From assembly GCA_014549065.1 (NCBI GenBank), contig JACDOX010000031.1, positions 992,001 to 1,056,000 on the forward strand: a stretch of DNA of 64,000 bases. The letters run 5' to 3'. This DNA comes from Cardinalis cardinalis. Lineage: Eukaryota > Chordata > Aves > Passeriformes > Cardinalidae. Within the stretch, counting starts at the first letter, position 1; every line of letters starts with the position of its first letter. The translations under genes and the position numbers were made by a program. The notes beneath the pieces are model-generated. The model did not search any database. It worked only from the letters and a program-made list of their open reading frames with translations, and was not told the DNA's origin. This document shows, piece after piece, positions 24,672 to 38,459 of the stretch.

Positions 24672-27600
24672 ATTATTCACAGATTTCANTGGACCTGAGA
24701 AGGCATTGAAATCAAACACTTTATACAGAGAACATTTATCAACAGTTTAACATGTTATAAGGCTAAGGTCAGTTCAGAAAAAATTACTTTTTAAACAGAA
24801 AATAAATTGGAATTTTCTTCAAACTTTAGTCCCAGAGTGTTTGTGAAGTTTTCTGTTAAGTTCCCACACAGCTATATGAAGCAGTCTTTTGCTTTCTGCA
24901 AAACTTCAAGAGAATAGCTCTTCTGAAATTCACAGGTAAAATACACCTTTGCTCTNCTTCATGTCTATAGTAAATTTTATACATCAAAAAATTATTTCAG
25001 ACCTATTTCTTGGCTGTTACAGAATAACTTATGGCTGATGANAGGACTATGATCTCAGAGGTAACTCAGCAAATCAGAAGTCAGAAAATGTTTAATGAAT
25101 AACAACACAATTCACTTGAGGTCATTAACATACTTTAGTCTCATTGGCCAAAAAGTCATAATTCACAGGAATGACAAATGTATTTTTGCTAAGTGGCAGT
25201 AGGTTTTTGGCCATATCATTAAATATTCATACAACATATACATAAATCTTCCTCCACTTGGCATCATCTGGGATTCATTTGGAAGAGACCCATTTATTTC
25301 ACTTTGTAATGTTTCAAGTTTGTTGCAGGCTTTAGCCTCAGCCTCCAAACTCTAGATCCAACTTGTTAGAAAGGAAAACAGGCATGGTACCTTCTTAGGA
25401 GGGGAAATCCTCTCTTCTTAGTCTGNCCATCCTCAGACTATGACTTTTTATGGATTCATATACAGTCTTTTATACATCGTACAAGCTGTGTGAACAAAAG
25501 CTTCTGATGTTCTCAACTTTCTAAACCATTTTTTTTCATANAATATTTTCAGGGTACCGTGGAATATGGATAAATAGAGAGATTAGAGAGATCACTACAT
25601 GAATGAAATAATTTCTCCATATCTAAATACACTGTATTGGCTTTGGTCAAAGACATGAGAAATATTCAGTCTTCCCACAAACGTTTCGGTATTTTCAAAT
25701 AGGAATAGACTGACAGGAGTGGACTGTCTTTCTATTTCTGTTTAATCAGATTTTTTTTCTCTCCTGAAGCAGCTTCTGCTAGGGAGTTAAGCTGGTCTTG
25801 CATCTGAATTTCACTCCAATAAAAATCTCAAAGTCAAAGCCCTCTATTCAGATGAACTTTTCTCCATGTCCCCTATGTGCTGTTCTGGTAAGACAAAAAT
25901 ATGAATCTTATCAAAGATGCATATATTTTGATAGGAGGATCTTGGCGTATTCTGCTATTTTCTTTTGATTGGGAAAAAAAAAAACCCTCAACAAAACACA
26001 ACAAACAAGTGCTGGATGAGGAAATCCAAGAAATTCCTCAAAAATTGGAAGATACCTCAAGAACTACAAGTCAACAGAATAAAAATAACCTGTGATTTTA
26101 CCTACAGAGTCTTTATGTCCTGCGTAGTCATNCTGTGTCAGGTATTCTTCTCCTCAATGGTGTGATGGAGAGCCAAGAAAGTAACCGAGNTTTTCCTCTG
26201 TAGCAATATGGACATAAAGCAATGGATGAAAAATTATGGCATCAAGAATTTTCTTTAGACTTTCTGATATAGTACAAAAAGCCAGTCTCAAGAAGGGGTG
26301 CTGACATGTNTGAATAAAGCCTGNTGGCCTCAGCATTTTTAAAAGTGANATAATCTTTTTCTCTGGAGGTTGAGGTGCTAGAAAATTTTACATCATTGAA
26401 AGAAATACATGCATGGGAAACATCACAACTGATGGCAACAATTAAATTTACAAAAGTATTTTTCTTACAATAAAAATTGATGTAGATGCACAGACACACA
26501 TACACAAAATCAAGGTACTCGTTGCTGTTAAATTGTCTTGAAACTGAGTTACTAATTGAGTGAAACTAGAATTTGAGGAAACATAATTTCAGTTGTGGTC
26601 AAGGGTTTATTTCCTACCAATTAATGCTGTTAAAGAATGACTGTTTTGAAATCTGTCAGAGTCAAGGGTTTCAATATCATATTAGATACTAAGAAAGACT
26701 CTGTCAGCTGAGTCTCAGCTCCATAACTATTGGAGTTCTTCCATGTTGGCAGTCTCAGGTATGACTCGATTCCTTTTATAATGTGAGCTAACATTATTTC
26801 AGAACTATACTTAACCTAAGACAGGCTCTTCACAAGAAAGATATGCTGTTTTACAGTGGAATAACACTTTGAATGGAGTTAGGTGTCCTAAATATTTTGA
26901 AAGCATGAATCAGCTTGTATTTTCAGAATATTAATGGTATATCTGAATACATCCTTTGCCAAAAAAAAAAGGAACTATTGCATAGACTTCTATTATTATT
27001 ATTTCTATAAAACTCTATCAAGTGTTAGATCCTTTGAAAATTTGCATGATACCTCAAAATCTTTCATAAAAGGTCTCNAGGAATCAGCTGCCAGTGTAAG
27101 TTTAAAAGCCAAGGCTAGAGTTGCATTTGAGTGGTGATGAAATATATCACTTCTTGCAGTAGAGATTTTTAATTAGTTTTGAGTAAAACACATTTTTTTT
27201 TCCAAGATGAAGAACGTAAAATCCTAGATCCTCTTTCCAGTCTTTGTCTATAGTTATGTCTGTTCAATCTTTTCATCACACATTGCAAAATATTTTCTCA
27301 AATGGCTCCTTTTCTGTGATGGATTAGTATTAAAACACATGTGTGGAAAATTGAATGCACAGATTTTACAATCAGCTATACTGTGTAGGCTACCAATGAA
27401 ANTACCCAGCAGAAGGATATGAAGATAGGAAATAGTTGTGTCAGAGGTGAACATCTCAAGATTCTGTGGCCCTNTGACAACAGCACTCTGCTGCTAGAGG
27501 TCAAATCCTTCTTCTGGCATTGCAGAATCAGCAGGGAAAATGCATAAACAGCANCGGGAGAAAGATGATCTTCAGACATATCTAAAATGACAGAATCAGG

Positions 27601-30600
27601 CTTCCTCTAGATGTTTGTCTGTTCTATGCACACCTGTTTGCGCAGGATCTCAGCTCCCGTGGGTGGAGGTCCCTGCAGATGCCACAAGTGGTCTTGTCCT
27701 TGAGCTGTGCATTTCACTCAGGCCCTACGTGTCGTTTGCAGCTCTGAAACTTCTCCTGAGTAAGTTCTGTCATCNTCTTCAGTCATGGAAAAAGAAACAG
27801 CACTCTGAGTATGGTTTGGTTTGCTNAGTATTGTGCAAATAAAAGACCCAGAATTGCCTGTTCTCTTTTGAGAGCGGGACGGACATTTGAGTACAGTCCA
27901 AACTGTACCAGAATGCAGAATTATGTATGGAATGAGACAAAAGGAAACAAAAAGAAATGCTTTTTGGACAATTTCCACAAACATCTCTTCCAGTCTATTC
28001 AACTTACAGGAATGGAGGCGCCTTGCTTAGGTGCTCTGAANTCCCAGGCGGTGTGTAACCTATGTTAGAGGTTTCTACCAGTCAACATGCATCCTGTCAC
28101 AAAATCAAGATTTCTGAAATTGGCAGAAATTTTTGTCTGCTCATTGCTAATAATTCTGACCAGATTTATTCCTTANAAGAATGGGACAAGCTTCAAATAT
28201 GACAGAAGTGAGTTGGTTCTTCAACCTTTATGTTTCAGTGGAATGAAGACCATCCTGANTATAGATCTTTGAAAACCAAGTTGAAAGAAATCTGTCACTC
28301 TCATCTATCTTCTAAACAAAGACTGTCAGAAAAGGAAAATTGTAGAGAACTTCATGTCAGATACCTTGAAAACTGGAAAAATGGAAATTTTGGGAGATGG
28401 CTGTGCTTTGAAAATTGAAGAATAAAAACTTGGGAAGTTTAGACACAGTAGTGAACTTGCAATCTCTAATTGTTATCTGGAACACAACTCCCCACCCCCT
28501 TTAAATTATAGTTTAAGGAGCCTGGTAGAAATATTCTTAGAATTATATGATTTTTTCTTTTCTCCAAAATAACCTAGCAATTTTACTGTCTTCCCNCATT
28601 TCTATTGCACGGGAAAATTTATGAGGGGAAGTTTGCCTCATGGAGGGATTCAGATTTNATACAGTTCACATATCATCTTAAACAAGGGGATTTATATAAT
28701 CCAAGATAAGGCATGTACTGTGCCCTGTTTATGTACATGTACGTTCTTCCTGATACATGCACATCCTCCTAACTGCCCAGATAAAACATGTCCTAAGGCA
28801 ACCTCTTCAGACAGTGAGGTACTTACTGACAGCTCTGGGCTTTGAGACAAATTAAAATAAGCCAATTTTTCAGTCTGGAGGTCTAATAAAGCTTCTGGCT
28901 TTCAGTTCTGTCAATGACTATGAATAAAATTCCCTGAAAAAAGAGAAGACAGGCTGTTTAGTTTTCTGATGAGGGTGATTTTAAGGTGAAGATCAATTCT
29001 GCAGTTCTTATTTCAGCTCTCATCAGTGAGAAGTTCCTGTCATTAGAGAAGCAGGAACAAAAAGTTTCCAATTACTACTTCTCCATTCTGACTGCTCAAC
29101 TCTCTTTTCACTACCGCCCTCTGAAATGAGGCCTATTAAAAGATGTGATAGGGCAGTTTTATAAAAATTTTATATAGGNCAGTTTTTTGGTCTGAAGGAG
29201 TTTAATTTGGTGACACCACTGTCTAGTTGTAAAAATTTCATAAGTATTCTTTTACAAACGCTGTGCTTGTTTTGTTCAGAGCTTCAAAACATGCCTTCAA
29301 GTTAATGTTCTCCCAATGATGTGCATCCTCATTCCCTTGTCAGTCATGTATTCATATCTGAATGGTTCCTTGTTTTCAAAGATGTTGTTATGTCATCAAA
29401 TCAAAGAGTCCTTAAGCAGAAGCAGCTAAACAATATTTGAAGACCAGAAAATTAATTGAGGAAAAGGTTTTGGTATTATTTTGGTATTTTCATATTTTTG
29501 GTATTAGAAATATTTACATTACTATTTTATATTAAGATATTTTTGATATACAATGGAACAACAAGGTTTGCAAATATCAGATTACTTTTTTCCTGAAAAA
29601 AGTTGTTAATTTCTGGAACTTCCTTTTCCCTTTCCTGTCTATGATCTGCATGAGAAATCTTGTGGCTTATTTTCTTATTAGTTAAAGACTCCTCTTTGCA
29701 GACAGTGCCGTCCAACACAAAGGTGAGGAACTGGCCACCCATGCTCTGACCTCTGAAACGTATGTTTGTAGTATAATTTTAGCCTAGATTGCAAATGAAC
29801 TGCAGGNAATTTTCCAGCCATTCCCATATAGCATACTTTTTTTCACTTTACAGGAAAATCTTAGAGCACATGGACTGTGTTCTTGGATGAATCAAACTGA
29901 AGTTTTGAAAGGTGTCAGAGGTGACCCCCGAAATATGCAGTATGACTATCAAGGTTTCAATGATTCACCCTGAAAACCTGTTCCTGTAGGTCTTGATCAG
30001 CAGAGAGAGGAAGCCAATGTGTGCAATCTGCACTATACAGCTGTACCCTGAAGATGTAGGTTTGCACACAGGCCAAGTGGGAAACCTTGTGGAAAATAAA
30101 GTCAAATAATTATGGTGGAAAAGCAGCAGAATTATTTAGGATGCAATGTAAAAGACACACAGATTAAATTTTCCTTTGTAACTGTAAAAGAAAATGNTTT
30201 TATGCTAACTTTAAACAGTGCTTTCCTACCTTCATAAAGACACGGCTCTACATTCTGCACAGCTCTTGATTTCTTCAAACTCTTCCCTGATAACATCTTT
30301 TCTGACTTTTCACTGGCTTCTACAGAAAAGAGTAAAGGTCTCATTGTTAGATGTTCATCATGCTCACTCATCCAGTAACAAACTTCTGTGTATGTATAAA
30401 TATCCATGAAATAAACTTCAATGTATAAATAAATATCCATTGTTATTACTTTCCTGTTATATAANAATTTTCCTCTTGTTTAAAAAGTTTGTGGTTTCAA
30501 TGCAAACACATACACGCATATAAGTCTTTAAATTGGTTTTATAGCCTGCAAAAAATTGTAGAAATTTCTGGGGAAAACCCAACAAAAAGGGGCNTTTAAT

Positions 30601-30784
30601 TTTTTTACAAGTTAATCTTCTTGTCAGAAAATTAATGCATTTTAGTGTTTAGTCCTGTCCCGAGGTATAGAATTTTTATGCAGAGAAAAATCTTCCCACC
30701 AACTCTACTGCTGAGAGAATTCCTTTTTTGGGAAAATATCCATATTCAGAAAGCATGAAAGTAAGCTTATATGTCTGAAAAAAT
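24672..30784. other. Unique AT-rich non-coding stretch
   Basis: Six kilobases with no gene or recognised transposon. Open frames up to 94 codons (for example 27718-28002 minus and 27811-28068 plus) overlap each other in antisense and lack domains. An A-rich, C-interrupted patch lies at 25974-26008. Ns are denser than average at 26130-26350. Confidence 0.5.
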
Positions 30785-31240
30785 TAAGGCCATATTTATA
30801 GACTTGATTTTGTTGTTGATTATCTCACCTAATGGGGTTAGGTCTCCAAGTCAGACAAGCTAGATTACAATTTGTTGCTAATGACTCCATACATTTATGG
30901 AGCTTCATAAATTGTTTTTAAGCAAAGTGGGCTTGAATAATTCAAGCGTTGCCATGAATGTTGGCAGCTTGTATGATCAGTAAAAGCACATCTCTTAAAC
31001 AAATGGTCAGTGGAAACCAAATTTGTTGCAATTTGTGTTGATCTAANGATAAAAGAAAAATGGATTGCAGCTGTTTAGCGGTTGTGTCTCTAATGTAAAT
31101 ACAAGGTGCAGGGAGAGTAAATTCCTCTTTGTAGTATGGAAGCAGTCCAGCAATATTCCAACACTTCAGCCTACATAAGCTTAAATTAATGTGAAAACAA
31201 TCCTAATGAACTTGATAGGAGAGTATGATTCTAAATTAAA
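30785..31240. promoter_or_regulatory. Candidate enhancer-like block with clustered inverted repeats
   Basis: Non-repetitive, AT-rich sequence with three inverted repeats inside 82 bases: CTCCATA/TATGGAG at 30885-30902 (seven-base perfect arms, four-base centre), GCTTGAAT/ATTCAAGC at 30931-30947 (eight-base perfect arms around one A), and TGCCA/TGGCA at 30950-30966. Several TAAT cores and a retained CpG at 30947 accompany them. Inverted repeats of this size suit dimeric transcription factors. Function is inferred. Confidence 0.35.
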
Positions 31241-31532
31241 AAAAAAATAAAATTAATGCTTTCATTTCAATTATATTATCTCTCTTGTTCATTGTCCCAC
31301 AGGACTTTGAAATAGAGATTTATTTTCATTGCAATATTTTGACCTAAGAGTAGCCTCTATCANATATCATATCCTCTGTGGGTGTAGNAAGCCCAGGAAG
31401 CTGGCTTACCCAAATTCAGGCATCTCTGGACCGGCAGGAGCACAGTTCTTGCTTGGACATCATATGCTCCAAATAGCATTAAATAATGCTTCTTTTAATG
31501 AATGGCTATATTGACATGTCATTCTACATAAC
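31241..31532. other. Unique sequence next to the CR1 insertion
   Basis: No gene or repeat recognised. It ends at the 3' terminus of the CR1 element that begins at about 31533. Confidence 0.5.
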
Positions 31533-32300
31533 CTAGAATAAAAAAGGAGCATTTCAGTAGGAAGGGGCCTAAAAGGATCATTTGGTACCACTGATTGGCC
31601 AATCTAGGACCAAGCAAAAGCTAAAGCTTTATGTTGTTAAGAGCATTGTCCAAATCCTTCTTAAACACGGACCACCGCTCTAGGAAGTCTATTTCAGGGT
31701 TTGACCACCCTCCTCGCAGAGGAATGCTTCCTAATATCNNCTCTAAACCTCCCCTGACACAACTTTGACCTGCTCCCATCCATCCTACAGTTGGCTACCA
31801 GGGAGAAGAGATTAACATCNCCCTCTTTACTTCCCCTCCTCAGGAAGATGCAATAAAGTCATCCCTCAGCATCATTTTTCCCAGTTAAAACTAGCCCAAA
31901 GTCCTTAGCTGTTCCTTATAGGACATTCCCTGTGGCTTTTTCACTTGGCTTGTTGTTCTCCTCTGGATGGATTCCAGGACCTCCACATCCTTCTTAAGGT
32001 GTGGGGCCCAGAACTGCACACCGTATTCCAGGTGAGGCGGCACCAATGCTGAATGCAATGGGATAATCACCTGTTTTGACTGGCTGGTGATGCTGTTTGA
32101 TGCATCCCAGGATGCAGTTTGCTCTCCTGGCTACCAGGGAGCACAGCTGGCTCCCAGTGAGACTGTTGTCAACAGCACCCTTGGACTCATTTCTGGCTTG
32201 GTCTCCAGCCACTCTTCCAAATTGTCCTTGTGCTCGGTGTTACTCTACCCCAGTGCAGAATCCANTATTTGGACTTGTTCAATTTAATCCTTTTAATCAG
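31533..32300 (-). mobile_element. CR1 LINE, 3' part including ORF2 C-terminus
   Basis: Minus-strand CR1. From left to right on the plus strand it shows CR1 terminal sequence (ATTTCAGTAGGAAGGGGCCT), the block GAGCATTGTCCAAATCCTTC, GGGTTTGACCACCCTCC, CCAGGGAGAAGAGATTAACA, TTCCCCTCCTCAGGAAGATG, GTGGGGCCCAGAACTGCACA and TCCAGCCACTCTTCC. This order is that of the last 800 bases of avian CR1, comprising the ORF2 C-terminus and 3' untranslated region. The minus-strand frame 31994-32212 keeps ANCILGCIKQ and later C-A-V-L-G-P, typical of the CR1 ORF2 tail, with a frameshift between them. Not functional. Confidence 0.95.
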
Positions 32301-32334
32301 AGCCCACTGCTGCAGTTATCAAAATTCCTCCTTA

Positions 32335-32665
32335 TTAGAGGACATCAAGCTGATTAAATATGGCTTACCCTTTGTGAGCCCATGTTGACTGTGCCTGATG
32401 ATATTATTTTTAAAAAGCTTTCCAGTAGTACCAGGTATAATATTATACTTTTTTCAAGAAATTGAGGCTAGACTAACAGATCTATATTTCCTTGGGTCTT
32501 TCCTCATTCCTTTTTGTATATGGGAACAACTCTGGCCAGTTTCCAGTCAGTAAGGACCTCCCCAGACTCCCAAGACCTCTGATAGATGATTGAGAGGGGT
32601 CCTGTCTATGATATCTGCCAGTGCCTTAAGAACTCTGATTAGTTCTGGTTCATGANCATGAAACA
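32335..32665 (-). mobile_element. CR1 LINE, internal RT-region part of the same element
   Basis: Continues the CR1 of 31533-32300 after an internal deletion of several hundred bases. GGCTTACCCTTTGTGAGCCC, ATGTTGACTGTGCCTGATGA, GGCTAGACTAACAGATCTAT and CCAGTTTCCAGTCAGTAAGG correspond, in order, to the RT region of CR1 on the minus strand. The 3' end on the plus strand fades at about 32665, where the element was truncated at its 5' side. The junction at about 32300-32335 may instead separate two insertions. Confidence 0.85.
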
Positions 32666-33027
32666 CTACACAGATACTTCTGGATTACCCCAGAACTGTC
32701 AGCTGCCCTGTGGGAATAATCTGTGTCCCACAAAACCAACATAATTTATTCATCTCCTGGCTCTGTCAGTCATCCATTACTGACATATTTTGGTAGAAAA
32801 CTGGCACAGGCTCCTACAGCTCCACAGCTGAGCTGGGACNGTCCACCTCCTGGGCTGGGAGGGGATGTTTTTTTGCATGGAACAGTGCCCTCTGATCAAG
32901 AGCTTCTCTGTTTTTTCTTCTCTCTTCCATGTGGCATGATCAGGCAAGCTGATTGAAGGTGAAACAGAGCAAAGCATTTAGATGTGANACTAGTTTTAGA
33001 CTGAGAACCTCAGTGTGCTGTGTGACC
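32666..33027. other. Spacer between two CR1 elements
   Basis: No continuing CR1 similarity recognised by eye. Frames of 66-77 codons lie on both strands here without a domain. Confidence 0.45.
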
Positions 33028-33187
33028 AGAGAAGTTGTGAGTGCCTCCCTCCTGGATGTGCTCATGTCCAGGTTGGATGGGGCTCTGAGCAACCTGGTTT
33101 AGTGGAAGGTACCCCTGTCCATGAAACTGGGCTTGGTACTAGATGATAATAAGATCCCTTCCAATCCACATCATTCTATGATTCTGT
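33028..33187 (+). mobile_element. CR1 LINE 3' end, plus strand
   Basis: Plus-strand CR1 terminus. It contains CAGGTTGGATGGGGCTCTGA, GCAACCTGGTTTAGTGGAAG, a CCCTGTCCATG segment, ACTAGATGATAATAAGATCC and the terminal CATTCTATGATTCTG, which is the CR1 3' octamer-type repeat. It is heavily 5'-truncated. It points away from the CR1 at 31533-32665, so the two together form an imperfect inverted pair. Confidence 0.94.
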
Positions 33188-36100
33188 CTGGTTTTCTGTG
33201 TGGTTGGATATGGATGTTGACTCCCCAAAAGGAAGCCCAACAGGATGGTTTTCCAGNTCAGAAATCCCTCTGCCTATTGCATAGTTATTCTCTTCCTATA
33301 AAAGGATTTTTGCAAAGTTATTTCAGATTTCAATCTCATCTTCATTTCTGGTGAGGAATGAACTTGAGTTCAAAAAGTACAATTAAAACAATTCCTGTCT
33401 AGCTTTATCTGGCTCAAGTATTCCAAGTAAATAACCCTACTGTAAAGGATACCACCATGATGAGGTAAGAATTTGGATTTCAAAATAACCCAAGCCTTTC
33501 TTGCCTGATATCTGTAATCATTTGAAATCAGAGACCCCCCTAGAACAAAGAGAGGATTTGGGGGCACATTCGGCACTTTGGAAATAAAATGTGCAACACT
33601 GATATGTGCCTTGGCTCAAGATGCAGCACTGGTACTGAGGNCAAGGTGTGACTTTTCAAAGTTAACCTTCCATGCACACACAGAAACCAAGACAGGCAAT
33701 TCAAAACCTCTCTCATAAAGAGGTTTTTATGGAAGAAAATATTGACAGTAATGGGGCTAGAAAAGCAAATTAAGTCTTCCCAGGAAATGAAATCTATCTA
33801 TTTGTGAAGGAAGAACAAATCCCACTCCTCAGTCACAACTTCTACCATTTAAGTGTGTATGTGGTATAAATGTGATATATGTGAATATAAAAGGGACATT
33901 TAAATTTTTATATANATGTGTATGTGTGTGCACATATGGTAAAAGTCATGATGGAGAAGAGAGATTTGTTCTTTCTTCCAAATAGACAGAGATATAGATA
34001 TATGGTAAAATAAAATAATTCTGAAATGTTAGCTGACTGGAAAGAAGAGGGAAAGGGGGAAATAATATATCTTCTATATATGTTTTATAATACTGGGAGG
34101 TACTCAGGCTGGAGTGATAGGGGTTGTATAAGAAGTGGCACCAATAAATAAATTATAGTTTCNCATATAAAGCTGGGAATTTGGAATACACTGTTAAAGT
34201 AGTTTGGGAATCACTGAACAGTTTCAGTGAGGTGTTTTCCATCCATCCATCCACTGGAGCCATCTGTCAGTTAAATGACAGCTCTTCTGGTAAACATAAA
34301 CGATGTTGCTACTGCAAATGTTTGTGCCAGCAGTGAAAGTAGATGTCTTTAACAGAAATAGATTGTATCTTCTCTAAATTCATATAACTCATGGCCCTAT
34401 TGTCATTGTAGGCAAAAAATATCTATCAAATTTTGATGCTTACATGGCAGTGTTCCTTATTTGTGTAATTCTTTAACATTGCTTCATTCTTTTCAAAAAG
34501 TGATATCATCATTAAAGTGATCATATCTTCAAACTCACAAAGTACTGAAATTTTACTCCTTGATGAGAAAACGGATATATGAGCCCATCCTGAAAAAAAA
34601 AAGCATGGAGATAATCCATAATTTAAAATATCTTATATGATGCAAAATATAATATATTTTGGATTCCTATTCTATTCATTAGCCTGTTAATTTTTTAACT
34701 TGCCTTGAGTAACACCAATAGCATTTCAATGCACTTNGTCACTCTTTGAGTTAAATTTTTATAGTTACTACAACATCATCTGTAGTAAAATTAATTTGAT
34801 AAATTGTGTTGGATAATTGACATTTCACAAAATAGTTTTTAAAGCAGATTGTAATTTTACAGAAGTATTTATCTGTAGTAATTATTTCCTGAAAATTTCT
34901 TTAAACCTGTTGTAATTCCATTGGTATTTTACAAAATACATTCACCTATGATTTTGTCACTCCTTATTTATTCATACTGCTGTGTGAACAATCATTGATA
35001 CACTGTTGTTTTCTCAGGTGAGACTTGATAATAAATGAGAGCAAAAGTATAAGTGTAATTCTGAGGAGAGAGAAGGAATTTGTATCATAGAGGAATGTTA
35101 CAGATGCTTTTGGATATTAAAATAGTTACCTTTGTTGGTCAGGTCTTCACTACCAAAAAAAAAAATCTACTACGACCTGATACTTGGTTGTTTTTTTCCT
35201 TATTATTGCCCCTTGTTAAGTTTCCAGGGTTTAATTGATAGCAATTGTTAGAAAATCTCNCTATTCGAAACCAGATGTTCATATAACCTTTTCAAAGCCT
35301 GTTTGATAAATTTAAGGGAAATGGNAAAATGATCCTAGAGGCCAGTACTGCTCACTTGTAGCACTGCATGGTGGTGACTGAGAGTGACTGGTGCCAATCA
35401 CTGTTGAATCCCAGGGATGTGTGCCACATCAGAGCTAGTGGTGAGCAACTATTTGTAACCCACATGGAAACAATCCAAATACTTCCCCAGCTGCTTTACA
35501 GTTTGACACGCTCTACATTAAAGTTCAGATTCTTGAGGTAAAATGAGGCACTCACATGCCTTTTCAAGACTTTAAATCCAGTGTGGGAGAGCACTGCCAA
35601 TAATGACACTCAGGCCTGGTCCTAAAAGCAAAGAAAATGGAATATTCTGTCTCCAGATATANCCCTTTGCATAAGCCTTGGCACTTTCATGCTGTACTGG
35701 TCCCTTTCGTTCACCTTCCTAATTAGGCCCTGCTGGGAGGCATAATAAAAGAGTTTCCTTGCTTGAAGTGCTTGAGTACCCAGCTAAGCCTCTGACCCCA
35801 CCACATCCACATAGATGAGGAAGGACTTTTCTACCTTTTCCTCTCATGGCTTCACCACAGTTTTATCGGATGGANGCTGTCCTGTTGCAGAGGATCCTGC
35901 TTTCTCAGAAAGCAGATGAAGATGGATGTATAGATGAATGTTTGGGAAACTCAGGTAGAAGGCGGCACTGGTTCCCCTCTCTGTTGAAGGAGTGTTTGTT
36001 TTATACAAAGGGAAATGNCTTAGCAAGAAGACTGAAAGCTTTCAGCTCCTGACTACTGTTGTTTGCTGATGAAGACATTCTTCATGTGGGTGGGAGGCAT

Positions 36101-38459
36101 GGATTACTTCCCTGGGGCAGAGAGCAGAGGAGCATAACTCAGTGCTGTTAATGCTCCAACCACTCAGGAGTTGGTCCCAAAGGATATAAAGCCTTTCAAG
36201 TATCTGAGCCAAACTTAATACCTATAAGAGGAGAAAAGACACCACCATGGACTAAGACTTTCTGTTTTTCTGATAAATGGTGTTGAAAAAATTGCCTACA
36301 GAAGAAGCTGCTAGGTTAGAGATTGTGGGTGATTGAAATGTCAGTCTTCCNAAGCCCACAATTATTCTGTAATTTAATGCTTACTTTTTTTCTCTTTTCC
36401 TTCTNTTAGGAGGCACATAGGATTTGACAATGTGATTTGGACCCATCTTCACCTCTTCCTTTGACTCAGTGCCATTTTTAATAGGTCTTAAATATATAGA
36501 CNGAAGAAAAATTGTTGTGTAATGCATCCCACTTTTCTATTCTAATTCACTTCCACTTGTTTGTTTCCCACAAAGCAGGGCTGTAAACCTGGTTAGCCTT
36601 TCACCTTTTTTTCTCTATGACCATGTTGGTCTACAGCAGGTACACCGAAACTGAAGAGGGGAACCATGGGAAACTCCCATTTGTTATTTAATTATAAACT
36701 TGACATTACACATCATGCAAAATTAAAATCTCTAGCTTGTTCTTGCCCCAGTTATTTTGAGAACACTCTCTTCGGGGTTTTAGCAGCCCTTTGCCATAGA
36801 TGGCACAAATGCATGCTCTTTCCAGCTGATGAAATATGTTCAGTTTTGAGCGTGGCCTTCACTTTATTTATCACCTCACTCTAGTAGAGAGAAAGTCACC
36901 ACCTCTAGTTGGCTGAGTTTCAGAGAAGGCACTCTGTGCAGGTGTGCAGGANTGTTTCACATCTGAAGTATGGCTGTAACAGGCATGGGAAATCCAGGCC
37001 AGGATGAGGCATAGCTACCCAGTCATCCTCCAATCTTACATTTATTGAATCAAATAATGGCTTGGTTTGTTCCATCCAGTCTGGTCTTGGATAGTGCCAG
37101 GGGTGGGGCATCACATCTTCTCTGTGCAACTGGTCTCAGTCCCTCATCACCCTCACATTTGCTGTGGCTAAGGTGAGGGCAGCCCTAGTTCAGCCACTGG
37201 GAGGTGTCACCTCCAGAGGAAGCAAAAAGTAAGGTAAAGATGGAAATAGTGGAAGAATATTTGACTCTGGTAGGAATGTGGTTTCCCATTATATAATTGC
37301 AGTTATAAAAAGTGCTAACACTGCAAACTGCCATAATCTAGTTTCTACTAAATTGACCTTCCTTTTGGACTTTGCCAGAAGGCTTGATTCATTAAAGCTC
37401 ATTGAGTTATTAGAGATATTTTCTTGAAAATTACTTCAGGAATAAAAAGCAGTCATAGCAGGCTGAATCACAACTTCAGAAGTGAACCNTAGTAAGTCAG
37501 AGTTGACTCAGATTTCAGCCCACTTCTGTCTATAAGAGTGCATGTTAATCTTCTGTGCTGTAGGAAGCAGAAGTATCTTGTATTTTTTTTTCATTTATTT
37601 AAATCTGAGGATATTTTTTGATGCCTAAATTATTTTCTCTTCCTACCTAAAGCAAGTTCTGACTTCAGTAGTTTACTATAAGCTGAGAATAATGCCTTGT
37701 ACTCTCTTCAGTCATTAGACTCAAAGATTGCTCTACAAGAATGACTCCTTTTAAGCTTTCCTAAACATTTACTCTAGCATCTCACTTAAAAATATCNAAG
37801 TATTCTATTGGATCAGTGCATCCAGCTCTGTACTGTTATTAAATCAAGTGTGTCATCTTGTGCTCCTGCCACCTTAGGAGACACAGGAGGCAGTGCTCTG
37901 GAATTGTCAAGGGACATGAGAATGTGGCCATTATATTTTATACATCATGCTAGATGATTAATATTTGTAAATTAATGCATTTAAATTGTATGTGCATGAG
38001 ACACTCAAAGCCTTGCAAATATGTCTGAGAGACCCGTTTAAAAAAAAATACACCTGACAACTGCTCTTTTCCTATTGGATTATATTTGAGCTAGTCAAGT
38101 GAAAAAGCAAGAGTGGCATGTAAGAATCATAACACACAAGGTATANAGTATTTCTGAGCAATTATAACATGCCTAGGAAGGTGTTGCAAGGCATAAGGCT
38201 GAAAGGCCAAATGACTTTACCCACTTGAGAAATGCAATAATTCCCTGGAAATGCACTGCCTGGAGTATATTATTACTTATGAAATAGAATTCATGAATAG
38301 AAAGAGGGAAAATGGTGAGNAGGGGGACAGGCCTATCCATGCATGTCCTGGCCTGTATTGAAGTGGGTACGACATCAGCCACAGCCAATCAAACAGGCTC
38401 AGTAATGTCCAAAGTACTGCAGACATTTCATAATTAAGTAATAAGACATGACAGGGCAT
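33188..38459. other. Unique AT-rich non-coding stretch
   Basis: No gene recognised in 5.3 kb. Minor features: CATC/CCAT repeat at 34237-34255; facing CTGTCA/TGACAG MEIS-type motifs at 34264-34281; an A run at 35155-35165. The segments 35330-35640 and 35840-36060 are GC-richer with short overlapping frames and no recognisable domain. The sequence at 37330-37460 is AT-rich and non-repetitive. Confidence 0.5.
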
